A stretch of 64,000 bases of DNA, from positions 2,852,001 through 2,916,000 of the forward strand of contig NZ_CP166730.1 of assembly GCF_041320665.1 (NCBI RefSeq). Direction: 5' to 3'. Positions 1 to 8,648 of this stretch are shown piece by piece. The position numbers and the translations under genes were made by a program. The stretch's first letter is position 1. Every line of letters begins with the position of its first letter. This DNA is from Comamonas sp. GB3 AK4-5. GTDB lineage: Bacteria > Pseudomonadota > Gammaproteobacteria > Burkholderiales > Burkholderiaceae_C. Under the pieces are notes generated by a model that was not told the origin of the DNA, did no database searches, and saw only the letters and a list, made by a program, of their open reading frames with translations.

Positions 1-1
1 G

Positions 2-1315
2 GCCGTGAAGTTCGACAACACGGCCATCATCAAAGAGATTCTGGCCCTGCGCCTGGAAGAAGCCCGCCTGCTGGGCTATGCCAACTTTGCCGAAGTCTCC
101 CTGGTGCCCAAGATGGCCGAGTCGCCCCAACAGGTGACGGCCTTTTTGCGTGACCTGGCCCACCGCGCCCGTCCCTTTGCCGAGCAGGATGTGGCCGATC
201 TGCGCGCCTTTGCCAAGGACGAGCTGGGCATTGCCGACCCGCAGCCCTGGGACTGGACCTTCATCTCCGAGAAGCTCAAGGAAGCGCGCTACGCCTTCAG
301 CGAGCAAGAGGTCAAGCAGTACTTCACCGCGCCCAAGGTGCTGGCCGGCCTGTTCAAGATCATCGAGAGCCTGTTCGACGTGAGCATCCGCCGCGACGAG
401 GCCGCAGTCTGGAACCCCTCCGTGCAGTTCTACCGCCTGGAGCGCGCCGGCAAGGTGGTGGGCCAGTTCTACCTGGACCAGCCCGCCCGCGCCGGCAAGC
501 GCGGCGGCGCCTGGATGGACGATGTGCGCAGCCGCTGGCTGCGCCCCGACACCGGCGCCCTGCAAACCCCGGTGGCCCACATGGTGTGCAACTTTGCCGA
601 TGGCGTGGATGGCAAGCCTGCCCTGCTCACGCATGACGATGTGATCACCCTGTTCCACGAATCCGGCCACGCCCTGCACCACATGCTCACCCAGGTGAAC
701 GAAAAAGATGTCTCCGGCATCAACGGCGTGGAATGGGATGCGGTGGAGCTGCCCAGCCAGTTCATGGAAAACTTCTGCTGGGAATGGGAAGTGCTGCGCC
801 ATATGACGGCCCATGTGGACAGCGGCGAGCCCCTGCCCCGCGCGCTGTACGACAAGATGATTGCCGCCAAAAACTTCCAGGCCGGCATGGGCACGCTGCG
901 CCAGATCGAGTTCTCGCTGTTCGACATGCTGCTGCATTCCGAACATGCCCCCGACGCCGACTATTACGCCCTGCTCAAGGCCGTGCGCGATGAAGTGGCC
1001 GTGCTGCCCACCACGCCCTACAACCGTGGCACCAACACCTTCAGCCACATCTTTGCCGGTGGCTATGCGGCGGGCTACTACAGTTACAAATGGGCCGAAG
1101 TGCTGAGCGCCGATGCCTATGCCGCCTTCGAGGAAACTCAAGGGCCTGACGGCCATGCCAGCCAAGCCACGGCGCAGAAATACCTGCACCACATCCTGGA
1201 AATGGGCGGCAGCCGCAGCGCCATGGACAACTTCAAGGCCTTCCGCGGCCGCGAGCCGCAGCTGGATGCGCTGCTGCGCCACCAGGGCATGGCCGAGGAA
1301 AGCGTGGCCGCGTAA
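2..1315 (+). CDS. M3 family oligopeptidase, 5' truncated by window
   Basis: C-terminal part of a zinc metallopeptidase of the M3 family (thimet oligopeptidase / oligopeptidase A type), a cytoplasmic enzyme that cleaves short peptides. The zinc motif HESGH is encoded at 656-670 and is followed about 25 residues later by the acidic stretch carrying the third ligand (ELPSQFMEN). About 437 codons are present. Family members are usually near 680 residues, so some 240 N-terminal residues lie before the window. The frame is open to the window edge; the GTG at 5 is internal and not the start. It ends in TAA. It might be called prlC, but the missing N-terminus prevents a firm subfamily choice. Confidence 0.93.
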   Translation, partial: AVKFDNTAIIKEILALRLEEARLLGYANFAEVSLVPKMAESPQQVTAFLRDLAHRARPFAEQDVADLRAFAKDELGIADPQPWDWTFISEKLKEARYAFSEQEVKQYFTAPKVLAGLFKIIESLFDVSIRRDEAAVWNPSVQFYRLERAGKVVGQFYLDQPARAGKRGGAWMDDVRSRWLRPDTGALQTPVAHMVCNFADGVDGKPALLTHDDVITLFHESGHALHHMLTQVNEKDVSGINGVEWDAVELPSQFMENFCWEWEVLRHMTAHVDSGEPLPRALYDKMIAAKNFQAGMGTLRQIEFSLFDMLLHSEHAPDADYYALLKAVRDEVAVLPTTPYNRGTNTFSHIFAGGYAAGYYSYKWAEVLSADAYAAFEETQGPDGHASQATAQKYLHHILEMGGSRSAMDNFKAFRGREPQLDALLRHQGMAEESVAA

Positions 1316-1727
1316 AGCCGTCGCCACTCCAGCGCTGCTGCCCCGCGCAGCAGCCACCCAGGCATGTGCGGCCCCCAGGGCGCACATGCTTTTTTATTGC
1401 CTCAACATTGGGCTTCGGTCAAAGACTTGGATTTCGCTGCCGGCCGGAGCGGGCATAGGCAGCGCAGCGGGCGTTCAAGCACAGTCCCAACGGCCAGATA
1501 GCGCTTCAGGCGCGGCGCGTGCCCGCAGACAGTTGTGCATACGGCAAGAGCGCGCAACAAAGCCTCAAGCGCTCTATGGCCGCCCCTAAACGATTCACAG
1601 CCACATACAAAGACCTGCACAATGCCCGCAGCGGTCTGTGTACCGCCCTATTTGCGACGTCTCACAACGCCGCCCCCATTAAACCGCCGTGTTTCCGGAC
1701 GGCGGTGGCTTATTCAACGGAGCACTT
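1316..1727. other. Intergenic gap with repeat copy and hairpin
   Basis: This 412-bp gap between the peptidase and the phnD-like gene holds no convincing gene. It contains a degenerate copy of the palindromic repeat described at 1488-1593 and a short perfect inverted repeat just before the phnD-like gene, ACCGCCGT at 1683-1690 and ACGGCGGT at 1699-1706. The latter could be a leader hairpin or a protein site. A GGAG at 1719-1722 fits the ATG at 1728. Confidence 0.6.
1488..1593 (-). repeat. Palindromic intergenic repeat family A, copy 1
   Basis: About 106 bp that aligns, in reverse orientation, with the elements at 37914-38038 and 52727-52836. Shared landmarks are the outer arms (GCGCTTCAGGCG on one side, CAAGCGCTCTATGG on the other) and the core GCCCGCAGACAGT with TACGGCAAG. 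This copy is the most diverged: its arms pair poorly compared with the other two. It carries no ORF of its own. Confidence 0.8.
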
Positions 1728-2612
1728 ATGCAGCAATCTCTCGCACGCCGCCAGGCGCTGCGCGGCTTGGCCTTTGCCGCCCTGGCCGCCTCTTCCCTGA
1801 GCACTTTCAGCGCCCACGCCGACACCCCCGCCGTGCTGCGCGTCTCGGCCATCCCCGACGAGGCGCCCACCGAGCTGCAGCGCAAGTTCAAGCCCCTGGG
1901 CGACTACCTGTCCCAGGCCACGGGCATGAAGGTGGTGTTCACCCCCGTGTCCGACTACGCCGCCGTGGTCGAATCGCTGGCCACCAAGAAACTGGACCTG
2001 GCCTGGCTGGGCGGCTTTACCTATGTGCAGGCCAAGATCCGCACCCATGGCACGGCCATTCCCATCGTGCAGCGCGCCGAAGATGCGGTGTTCACCAGCA
2101 AATTCATCACCGCCGACCCGGCAATCAAGTCTCTGGCCGACCTCAAGGGCAAGACCTTTGCCTTTGGCGCGCCCTCGTCCACTTCGGGCAGCCTGATGCC
2201 GCGCTACTTCCTGCTGCAGGACGGCATCAACCCCGAAAAAGACTTCAAGACGGTGGCCTACTCCGGCGCGCATGACGCCACCGTGGCCTTTGTGGCCGCA
2301 GGCAAGGCCGAGGCCGGTGTGCTCAACACCTCGGTATGGGACAAGCTGGTCGAATCCAAAAAGGTGGACACCAGCAAGGTGCGCGTGTTTGCCACCACCC
2401 CCACCTACTTTGACTACAACTGGACCGTGCGCGGCGATCTGGATCCGGCCCTGGTCAAAAAGCTGACCGATGCCTTCCTGGCGCTGGACCCAAGCAAGCC
2501 CGAGCACAAGGCCATCATGGAGCTGCAACGCGCCTCCAAATTCATCCCCACCAAGCCGGAGAACTACGCAGGCACGGAAACCGCCGCCAAGTCGGCCGGC
2601 CTGCTGAAGTAA
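1728..2612 (+). CDS. phnD: PhnD-family periplasmic binding protein (phosphonate/phosphite or selenate ABC transporter)
   Basis: Periplasmic solute-binding protein of the PhnD family, 294 residues, first gene of a binding protein-ATPase-permease set. The start is the ATG at 1728, after GGAG, giving a signal peptide of about 31 residues ending SAHA. Two arginines near its start (ARRQALRG) hint at, but do not prove, Tat export. Mature-protein landmarks are SAIPDEAPTELQ, LDLAWLGGFTYVQAK and FGAPSSTSGSLMPR, the last being the usual anion-binding loop. From memory, the DEAPTELQRKFKPLG segment is typical of proteins annotated as putative selenate-binding. Phosphonate lyase genes are absent nearby, so the substrate is open. 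Confidence 0.88.
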   Translation: MQQSLARRQALRGLAFAALAASSLSTFSAHADTPAVLRVSAIPDEAPTELQRKFKPLGDYLSQATGMKVVFTPVSDYAAVVESLATKKLDLAWLGGFTYVQAKIRTHGTAIPIVQRAEDAVFTSKFITADPAIKSLADLKGKTFAFGAPSSTSGSLMPRYFLLQDGINPEKDFKTVAYSGAHDATVAFVAAGKAEAGVLNTSVWDKLVESKKVDTSKVRVFATTPTYFDYNWTVRGDLDPALVKKLTDAFLALDPSKPEHKAIMELQRASKFIPTKPENYAGTETAAKSAGLLK

Positions 2613-2640
2613 GCCGGTCTGCTGAAGTAAGCCGGTCTGG
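2595..2640 (+). repeat. 18-bp tandem duplication across the phnD-like stop codon
   Basis: Two and a half copies of an 18-bp unit (2595-2612, 2613-2630, then 10 bp of a third). Each full unit encodes AGLLK and a TAA stop, so the natural C-terminus and stop codon are repeated in frame just past the real stop. The two full copies differ at one base. Confidence 0.9.
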
Positions 2641-2641
2641 C

Positions 2642-2729
2642 TCCTTCCCCTATCGGGTGAAGGTGGGGATGGGGGCAGCTCCCAAGCCGCAGGCCCCCAC
2701 CCCAACCCTCCCCCGAAAGGGGAGGAAGT
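2642..2729 (+). repeat. Intercistronic inverted-repeat element between phnD- and phnC-like genes
   Basis: Imperfect inverted repeat of about 88 bp. The left arm (CTTCCCC, then GGTGGGGATGGGGGC) can pair with the right arm (GCCCCCACCCC, then CCCCGAAAGGGGAGGAAG). A single arm of similar sequence occurs at 62672-62712. It would form a strong hairpin in the phn-like mRNA and could limit read-through from the binding protein into the ATPase gene. Just after it (2742-2792) lies a short interspersed motif (CAAGCGCTGGCAGCTATTG) that recurs, reversed, near 50890. Confidence 0.65.
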
Positions 2730-2802
2730 TGATGACACATTGAGCTGCTACAGCCTTTCTGCACAAGCGCTGGCAGCTATTGTTTTCAGAGTATTCCATC
2801 CC

Positions 2803-3630
2803 ATGAGCTTTACGCTGGACGATGTGGGCCTGACCCACGGCAACGGCTTCACCGCCCTCTCGGGCATCTACCTGTCGGCCGCCCAGGGTGAACACATCGC
2901 CCTCATCGGCCCTTCGGGCGCGGGCAAGACCTCGCTGCTCACCACCCTGGGCACGGGCCATCTGCCCACGGCCGGCCGCATGCAGCTGCTGGGCCAGGCC
3001 GTCAGCACCCAGCTCACGGCCCAACAATTCAAGACCTTGCGCAGCCGCATTGGCACGGTGCACCAGGCCGCTCCGATTCCGCTGCGCCAGCGCGTGGTCA
3101 CGGCCGTGCTGGCCGGCAGGCTGGGGCAATGGCCGCTGTGGAAGGCCCTGGCCTCACTGGCCTATCCGCAAGACATTGCCGGCGCCCGCGAGGCCCTGGC
3201 CCGTGTGCAGCTGGAAGACAAGCTGTTTGCCCGCTGCGACCAACTTTCCGGCGGCCAGCTGCAGCGCGTGGGCATTGCCCGCGTGCTCTACCAGCAGGCC
3301 GAGCTGGTGCTGGCGGACGAGCCCGTCTCCGCGCTGGACCCGGCGCTGTCGCTGGCCACGGTGCAACTGCTGGTGCAAGAGGCCACGGCCCGCCAGGCCA
3401 CGCTGGTGGCCAGCCTGCATGCGGTGGACCTGGCCCTGTCCTGCTTTCCCCGCATCGTCGGCCTGCGCGAGGGGTGCATGGTCTTTGACCTGCCCGCCGC
3501 CCAGGTGAGCCAGGCCCAGTTGCAAGCCCTGTACGCCCATGCCGATGGCAGCGCCCAGCCGCTGCCCACGCTGCAGCAGGGCGCGGTCGCCACAGCGTCC
3601 GCCCTGCCCATGGGGATGGCATGCCGTTGA
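2803..3630 (+). CDS. phnC: PhnC-type ABC transporter ATP-binding protein
   Basis: Cytoplasmic ATPase that drives the PhnD-like importer. It has 275 residues from ATG 2803; the frame stays open upstream through a repeat region but has no better start, and no strong ribosome site is visible. Walker A is GPSGAGKT (residues 36-43, Lys42), the signature is [15 protein letters not shown], and Walker B is LVLADEP followed by VSALDP, as in the PhnC subfamily. It overlaps the permease gene by 10 bp, so the two are probably translationally coupled. The substrate cannot be read from an ATPase. Confidence 0.9.
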   Translation: MSFTLDDVGLTHGNGFTALSGIYLSAAQGEHIALIGPSGAGKTSLLTTLGTGHLPTAGRMQLLGQAVSTQLTAQQFKTLRSRIGTVHQAAPIPLRQRVVTAVLAGRLGQWPLWKALASLAYPQDIAGAREALARVQLEDKLFARCDQLSGGQLQRVGIARVLYQQAELVLADEPVSALDPALSLATVQLLVQEATARQATLVASLHAVDLALSCFPRIVGLREGCMVFDLPAAQVSQAQLQALYAHADGSAQPLPTLQQGAVATASALPMGMACR

Positions 3631-4445
3631 CCCCTTGGGCCGCAGCCACGCGCCGCCCCCCGCCCCATCACCGCGATCCGGCCGCGCGCGGGCGCCTCAC
3701 CGGGCTGCTCATCGCCCTGGTGCTGCTGTGGCCGCTGCTGCAAACCTCGGGCTTTTCGCTGCAGCCGTTTTTCGATGCCAACAACTTCCGCGTCATAGCC
3801 GGGTTTCTGGCCGGCTTTCTGCCGCCCGAAACCGGCAGTGAATTCCTGGGCTATCTGGGCCAGGCCACGCTGGAGACTTTGGCCATTGCCACGGCCGGCA
3901 TGGCCCTGGCCTTTGTGCTGGCCCTGCCCCTGTCCTATCTGGCCAGCAGTGCAGCGCGCGAGCGTGTCCGACTCAACCCCGTGGCACGCGGCCTGCTCAC
4001 CGTGCTGCGCGGCATTCCCGAGCTGGTTTGGGCCCTGGTGTTTGTGCGCGTCTTCGGCCTGGGCCCGGCGGCCGGGGTGCTGGCTCTGGGCCTGACCTAT
4101 GGCGGCATGCTGGCCAAGGTCTACGCCGAGATTCTGGAATCCACGCCCCCAGCACCCGCCCGCGCCCTGCGCGCAGCGGGTGCGGGCCGGCTGCAAGCCC
4201 TGCTCTACGGTCTGCTGCCCCAGGCGGCCAGGGAGCTGACCTCCTACACCGTCTACCGCTGGGAATGTGCCATCCGCGCCTCGGTGGTCATGGGCTTTGT
4301 GGGTGCGGGCGGCCTGGGCCAGCTGCTGTATTTCGAACTGTCACTTTTCCACTATGCGCAAGCCAGCACAGTGATTATTGCTATGCTTTTATTGAGTATC
4401 GCGGTGGACTGGGGCAGCGCCTGGCTGCGGCGGGCCATGCGCTGA
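3621..4445 (+). CDS. phnE: PhnE-type ABC transporter permease
   Basis: Inner-membrane permease of the same importer, 274 residues. It has an N-terminal cytoplasmic tail of about 25 residues, then several hydrophobic segments (around 29-45, 85-110, 135-165, 215-235 and 245-262). The EAA-type loop that contacts the ATPase is visible near residues 170-190 ([20 protein letters not shown]). One permease gene is present, as in three-gene PhnCDE/PtxABC systems. It starts inside the end of the ATPase gene. Confidence 0.9.
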   Translation: MPLTPWAAATRRPPPHHRDPAARGRLTGLLIALVLLWPLLQTSGFSLQPFFDANNFRVIAGFLAGFLPPETGSEFLGYLGQATLETLAIATAGMALAFVLALPLSYLASSAARERVRLNPVARGLLTVLRGIPELVWALVFVRVFGLGPAAGVLALGLTYGGMLAKVYAEILESTPPAPARALRAAGAGRLQALLYGLLPQAARELTSYTVYRWECAIRASVVMGFVGAGGLGQLLYFELSLFHYAQASTVIIAMLLLSIAVDWGSAWLRRAMR

Positions 4446-4499
4446 ACCGCACTATCCACGCTCGCTATACTGCGCCCCACTCTCGGCTTGTTTTTCGGT

Positions 4500-5537
4500 A
4501 TGCGTATGAAAAAAGCATTATTTCGCCTGCTGGCCTGTGCGGCAGCGCTGGGCCTGACCGCCTGCAACAGCAACCCTCCCCGCCCCAATGTGCCCGCAGC
4601 GCCGGTGCAAGCCGGCACGGCGCCGGTGAAGATCGGGATTGCCCTGGGTGGCGGTGCCGCCAAGGGCTTTGCCCATATCGGTGTGATCAAGATGCTGGAG
4701 GCCAATGGCTTCACACCGGCCGTGGTCTCGGGCACCAGCGCCGGCAGCGTGGTGGGCGCCCTCTATGCCAGCGGCATGAATGCCTTTGAGCTGCAGGAAA
4801 AAGCCGTGGCCCTGGATGAATCCAAGATTCGCGACCTGCAGCTTTCCTCGGGCGGCCTGGTGCTGGGCCAGAAGCTGGAGGACTATGTCAACGAGCTGGT
4901 GCAGCGCAAGCCGCTGGAGCGCCTGGCCAAGCCCTTTGTGGCCGTGTCCACGCGCCTGGAAGACGGCGAGCGCACCGTCTTCGCCCGGGGCAATACCGGC
5001 CAGGCCGTGCGCGCCTCCAGCAGCATTCCCGGCGTGTTTCAGCCGGTCACCATCGGCAAGTACCACTATGTAGATGGCGGCATTGTCAGCCCCGTCCCCG
5101 TGGATGCGGCACGCCAGCTGGGCGCCGACATCGTGGTGGCCGTGGACATCTCCAACAAGGCCCGGGGCAAGACCCCGGAGAACATGCTGGGCGCACTGAA
5201 CCAGTCCATTGCCATCATGGGCCAGAAACTGGGCCAGGCCGAGCTGGCGCGGGCCGACATCATCATCCACCCCAAGGTGCTGGACATTGGTGCGGCCGAT
5301 TTCAGCCAGCGCGCGAATGCCATTGTGGAGGGCGAAAAAGCCGCCATGGCCGTGATGCCCCAGTTGCGCGAACGCGTGGCCAAGCTCCAGGCCGAACGCA
5401 GCAAGGCCGCCCAGTTGGCCCAGCAGCAAGCCAGCCAGGCCCAGCACCAAAGCTGCCTGGAGCAGCGCTCCAGCCTGCAGAAAATGGCCGGCATGGCGGG
5501 CCTGGACAGCAGCTGCCCCAAGCCTGAAGGCAAATAA
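4500..5537 (+). CDS. Patatin-like phospholipase lipoprotein
   Basis: Patatin-fold serine lipase of the RssA type, predicted to be a membrane-anchored lipoprotein of 345 residues. The signal peptide ends in a lipobox LTAC with Cys22. The oxyanion loop is GGGAAKG (50-56), the nucleophile elbow GTSAG carries Ser80, and the catalytic Asp192 lies in DGG. The tail is Ala/Gln rich and probably coiled. The ATG at 4500 is used here; ATG 4506 is an alternative two codons on. A TATACT at 4466-4471 could be a -10 box, with no clear -35. A family role in phospholipid hydrolysis is known; the substrate here is not. Confidence 0.9.
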   Translation: MRMKKALFRLLACAAALGLTACNSNPPRPNVPAAPVQAGTAPVKIGIALGGGAAKGFAHIGVIKMLEANGFTPAVVSGTSAGSVVGALYASGMNAFELQEKAVALDESKIRDLQLSSGGLVLGQKLEDYVNELVQRKPLERLAKPFVAVSTRLEDGERTVFARGNTGQAVRASSSIPGVFQPVTIGKYHYVDGGIVSPVPVDAARQLGADIVVAVDISNKARGKTPENMLGALNQSIAIMGQKLGQAELARADIIIHPKVLDIGAADFSQRANAIVEGEKAAMAVMPQLRERVAKLQAERSKAAQLAQQQASQAQHQSCLEQRSSLQKMAGMAGLDSSCPKPEGK

Positions 5538-5548
5538 CAGCGACCACG

Positions 5549-5578
5549 GCGCAGCGGCAAGCAAGGCTGCCGTTGCGC
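5549..5578 (+). terminator. Hairpin after the patatin gene
   Basis: An 11-bp stem with one G-U pair (GCGCAGCGGCA, TGCCGTTGCGC) starts 12 bp after the stop. No T-run follows, so it may slow or protect rather than terminate. Confidence 0.4.
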
Positions 5579-5744
5579 ACGCGCTCCCTGGCAAACACAC
5601 GCAGCAGCCCCGAATGGGCTGTGTCGAGCTCGCGGCATCGGCAGCTTCCCGGCATTCACAGCGCTGTCATTCGCCGCTGGTAATTTGGACTGTCTGACGC
5701 CGCCCTGGCATGGGGGCAACCTGCCCGGCATGCCCCGCCCCATA

Positions 5745-5799
5745 CCGCCCTCCGCCCTCCGCCCTCCGCCCTCCGCCCTCCGCCCTCCGCCCTCCGCCC
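5745..5799 (+). repeat. Heptanucleotide tandem array (TCCGCCC, about 7.9 units)
   Basis: Seven perfect TCCGCCC units (5751-5799) preceded by a partial unit. The array abuts AGGAGA (5800-5805), the ribosome-binding site of the SMR pump gene starting at 5810, so repeat-number change would alter the leader and any promoter-to-RBS spacing without changing the protein. Confidence 0.95.
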
Positions 5800-5809
5800 A
5801 GGAGATGCC

Positions 5810-6139
5810 ATGAATCCGTGGCTGGTTTTAACGCTCTCCATCGCCTCAGAGGTGGCAGGTACCCTGTTGCTCAAAGCATCGTACGGTCTCAGCCAATGGG
5901 CGCCGACTGCGGGAATGGGCCTGTGCTACGCGGCGGCCATCTGGCTGATGGGCCTTGCCAGCAAGCAAATGGAAATCGGCATGGCCTATGCCGTCTGGGC
6001 AGGGGCCGGCACAGCGCTGATTGCCCTTTTGGGTGTGGCACTTTTCAGTGAGAGCGCTTCATGGGGCAAGGCCCTGGGCGTGGGCTGCATTGTGCTGGGG
6101 GTGCTGTTGCTCCACCTGAACCAGGCGGCGCCTGCCTGA
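5810..6139 (+). CDS. Small multidrug resistance (SMR) efflux protein
   Basis: Inner-membrane proton/drug antiporter of the SMR family (EmrE/QacE type), 109 residues, the usual size, with four hydrophobic segments. The essential membrane Glu14 is present (SIASEVAGT), as is the conserved GMAYAVWAG segment near residue 60. The start ATG has an excellent AGGAGA 5 bp upstream, directly joined to a heptamer repeat array. SMR proteins work as dimers; no partner SMR gene is adjacent, so it probably acts as a homodimer. It may belong to the EmrE/Qac or Gdx branch; that was not resolved. Confidence 0.93.
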   Translation: MNPWLVLTLSIASEVAGTLLLKASYGLSQWAPTAGMGLCYAAAIWLMGLASKQMEIGMAYAVWAGAGTALIALLGVALFSESASWGKALGVGCIVLGVLLLHLNQAAPA

Positions 6140-6243
6140 GCACCTTTCCAGCCCGCCAGCATCGCCAACACCAACCGCCAGCACGGTTGCGCCTTGATGC
6201 ATCTGGCACAGGCGCTGGCCGCGCTGCTGCTGCCCGGCCGGTG

Positions 6244-6339
6244 CTAGTCCAGCAAAATCCACAACCACCAGCAGGCGACCAACAGGCCTGGCAGCATGGT
6301 GTCCAGGAGGCTGGTTTCGGCAATCGGTTCGTAGCTCAT
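6244..6339 (-). CDS. Small single-span membrane protein, 31 residues
   Basis: A 32-codon ORF beginning ATG at 6339 with a perfect AGGAGG (6345-6350 on the complement) five bases before it. The product begins MSYEPIAETSLLDTM and ends in one hydrophobic segment LPGLLVACWWLWILLD, so it should span the membrane once. It lies about 130 bp downstream of, and on the same strand as, the MFS exporter gene, so it may be co-transcribed. No family was recognised. The strong ribosome site and membrane-like composition support it; nothing else does. Confidence 0.55.
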   Translation of the reverse strand: MSYEPIAETSLLDTMLPGLLVACWWLWILLD

Positions 6340-6471
6340 GCGGTCCTCCTCGCAAGAATGGGTAGGTCAGCACATGCTGCCCCCAGCCGCAGAGGCAGTG
6401 TGCAAGTCTTCTGTAGTAAATGTAGGTGTCTGCATCGGCATCACGCCGCAGCCTCTCCACCGCGAAAGAGA

Positions 6472-7791
6472 TCAGCCCTGTGCCGCAGCGGCCTGGCGCA
6501 CGGGGTGTGCAGCGGCCCACCGGTAGCAGCCCAGGGCCAAGGCCAACATGCCCATCTGCGTCAGCGCACAGGCAATGGCCGGATCCTGGCCGTAACCCAC
6601 CAGCAGCGTGCCCAACGCCCCCATGGCCATCTGGGCAAAGCCATACAGGCCGGCGGCAGCGCCGGTGAGCCAGGGCACGGCCAGCAGCGCCCGCGCCAAT
6701 GCGGCCGGGCTGGACAGGCCGGCGCCAAATGTCATCACCAGGGTGATGCCCGCCAGCATGGGGCCATCCAACCAGCCCGCCAGTTGCACCAGCAGCAGCA
6801 ATGCGGCCATGGACAGGCTGATACCGCCGCCGACGAACAAAAAACGTTCGGCCGCATAACGTCCGCCCAGGCGCCGCGTGACCAGCGTGCCCAGGCTGGC
6901 GCCCACGATGGTCAGGGCCGCAAACCAGCCCACCATGGCAATCGGGTAGCCCAGCTGGCCATGCACGATATAGGGAGCCGTGGCCAGATAGGGGTAAAGC
7001 GCCGTGGTGGAGCAAGCGCCCCCCAGCATGAAACCGGCAAAGCGCGGCGTGCCCAGCAGGCTGCGATAGTCGCGCGCAATGCCGCCCACGGCCATGGGGC
7101 GGCGCTGGCGGTTGGTTTCCGGCAGCATGCGCCAGGTGCACCACACCATGGCCGAGCCCATGCACACCAGAAACAAATAAATGGAGCGCCAGCCCAGATG
7201 CTCGGCCAGGTAGGAGCCCACAATTGGCGCCAGCCCCGGCCCTACCAGGGTCAGCAGATTCAACAGCGCCAGGTCTTTGGTCACGCGATCGGGCGCCGCG
7301 ATGTCGCGCACAATGGCGCGGCCCAGCGTGATGCCGGCCGCGCCCCCCAGGGCCTGCACCAGGCGCGCGCCCAGCAGCCAGGGCAGCGACGGCGCACACA
7401 GGGCCACCACGCTGGCCGACAGATACAGCCCCAGGCCCAGCAGCAGCGCGGGGCGCCGCCCCCAGGCATCCGACACCGGCCCATACACCAGCTGGCCCAG
7501 GGCCAGGCCAATCACATACCAGGTGATGGTTTGCTGCATGCTGGCCGGCTCGGCCTGCAAGGCCGCACCCGCCACAGGCAGCGCCGGCACAAAGATATGC
7601 ATGGCCATGGTGCCGCTGAGCGTGACCAGTACCAGCAGCCACAGCGGTACACCCAAGGCCGATGGCCCGCCCTGTAGCCCGCCCTGTGGCCCTACCGGCT
7701 TTGCATGGGCTGCTCCCAGCTCGGGTGCCGCATGCCGGTTTTGCGTGCGCGGGTGCTCGCCCGTAGCCTCTCCCTCATTCAACTGCCGCAT
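6472..7791 (-). CDS. MFS drug-resistance transporter, Bcr/CflA type
   Basis: Proton-driven efflux protein of the major facilitator superfamily, 439 residues with about 12 membrane segments after a hydrophilic leader of some 45 residues. Family landmarks are the loop 2-3 motif GPVSDAWGRRPALL, the ARLVQALGGAAG segment of helix 5 (motif C region) and the Bcr-like start TLSGTMAMHIFVPALP. The ATG at 7791 is chosen because the open frame upstream codes for low-complexity Cys/Pro-rich sequence and a GGAG lies 14 bp before it. The small ORF at 6244-6339 follows on the same strand. Confidence 0.9.
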   Translation of the reverse strand: MRQLNEGEATGEHPRTQNRHAAPELGAAHAKPVGPQGGLQGGPSALGVPLWLLVLVTLSGTMAMHIFVPALPVAGAALQAEPASMQQTITWYVIGLALGQLVYGPVSDAWGRRPALLLGLGLYLSASVVALCAPSLPWLLGARLVQALGGAAGITLGRAIVRDIAAPDRVTKDLALLNLLTLVGPGLAPIVGSYLAEHLGWRSIYLFLVCMGSAMVWCTWRMLPETNRQRRPMAVGGIARDYRSLLGTPRFAGFMLGGACSTTALYPYLATAPYIVHGQLGYPIAMVGWFAALTIVGASLGTLVTRRLGGRYAAERFLFVGGGISLSMAALLLLVQLAGWLDGPMLAGITLVMTFGAGLSSPAALARALLAVPWLTGAAAGLYGFAQMAMGALGTLLVGYGQDPAIACALTQMGMLALALGCYRWAAAHPVRQAAAAQG

Positions 7792-8044
7792 TGCTTGTGT
7801 TTTTTCTCCGTGGTGTGCTCGGGCCCGCCGGCACCGTGGTGCGGCCGCAGGGCTTGGCAGACAAGTTTGCAAGAAAACACCAGGCGCAGACTGTGCGCAG
7901 CACATCGCCCTGCGGCATGCAAGGGGTCGCTATCCACGCAGACAGGCGCGAGCGCGGGTGAGAACTTCCGAATCCGATCTGCGCCAACGGCATATACCGC
8001 AAGCGATGAATGCTCTGCTTTCAAGAGCAACCACCAAATGCGGC

Positions 8045-8536
8045 TCAGGATGCGGCATCTGCAGCCAGGCCCTTGGCCTGCAAGACCTGCACAGCGGCGT
8101 CGCGCTGCAGGCCGCCCTGCACGCTCACCTGAGGCTGGGCGCTGCCCAGCACCTGGGCGGCCGTGACAGGCAACACCGGCCCGCCCAGGGAGTGGGCAAT
8201 GTCTTCGGTGCTGGCGGCATAGACCACGCGGCGCACGCCGGCCCAGAACAGCGCGCCGCTGCACATGGCGCAAGGCTCTCCGCTGGCGTGCACCGTGGCA
8301 CCCTGCAAGGCCTGCGGACCCAGCTCGCGCTGCACCTGCTGAACCAGCACGGTCTCGGCATGGGCCATGCAGTCCTGTGTGCTGATCTGGGCATTGCGCG
8401 CCACCCAGAGCACCTGGCCGTCGGCGCTGGACAAGGTGGCACCAAAAGGCATGTCACCGGCCGCCAGGGCCTCGCGCGAGGCGGCGATGGCCAGGGCCAT
8501 GGCATGGTGGTCGGCGGGGGAGAAAACAGCATCCAT
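8045..8536 (-). CDS. Nucleoside/guanine deaminase family protein
   Basis: Zinc-dependent cytidine/deoxycytidylate deaminase-fold enzyme of 163 residues. The zinc and catalytic motifs are complete: HAE (59-61) and PCAMC (88-92). The MPFGATL and GPV segments and the length are typical of the bacterial nucleoside deaminase branch that includes guanine deaminase and tRNA adenosine deaminase. It lacks an obvious tRNA-binding context, so a free-base or nucleoside substrate is more likely. Transcribed alone; the gap to the MFS gene (7792-8044) shows nothing further. Confidence 0.88.
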   Translation of the reverse strand: MDAVFSPADHHAMALAIAASREALAAGDMPFGATLSSADGQVLWVARNAQISTQDCMAHAETVLVQQVQRELGPQALQGATVHASGEPCAMCSGALFWAGVRRVVYAASTEDIAHSLGGPVLPVTAAQVLGSAQPQVSVQGGLQRDAAVQVLQAKGLAADAAS

Positions 8537-8648
8537 AGGGAATCACTCCGGTCATCAGGCTGTGCCCAAAGCCGCATCTTGGCATGCCGCCGGGCATGCC
8601 CAGCTGCACGGCCAGGCGAGACCGGAGCGCCGCCCCTGGCCCGCGCCC

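Noticed and set aside
4443..4471. Full sigma-70 promoter for the patatin gene
   Set aside because: A good TATACT exists, but the hexamer 17 bp upstream (TGAACC) is too far from the -35 consensus to call the whole promoter.
5656..5874. Minus-strand open frame coding GRRAEGG repeats over the heptamer array
   Set aside because: It only translates the non-coding tandem repeat, has no ribosome site and overlaps the start of the SMR gene.
6061..7677. Plus-strand open frame of over 500 codons opposite the MFS gene
   Set aside because: Gln/Ala/His-rich low-complexity product, antisense to a clear membrane transporter; a typical shadow in high-GC DNA.
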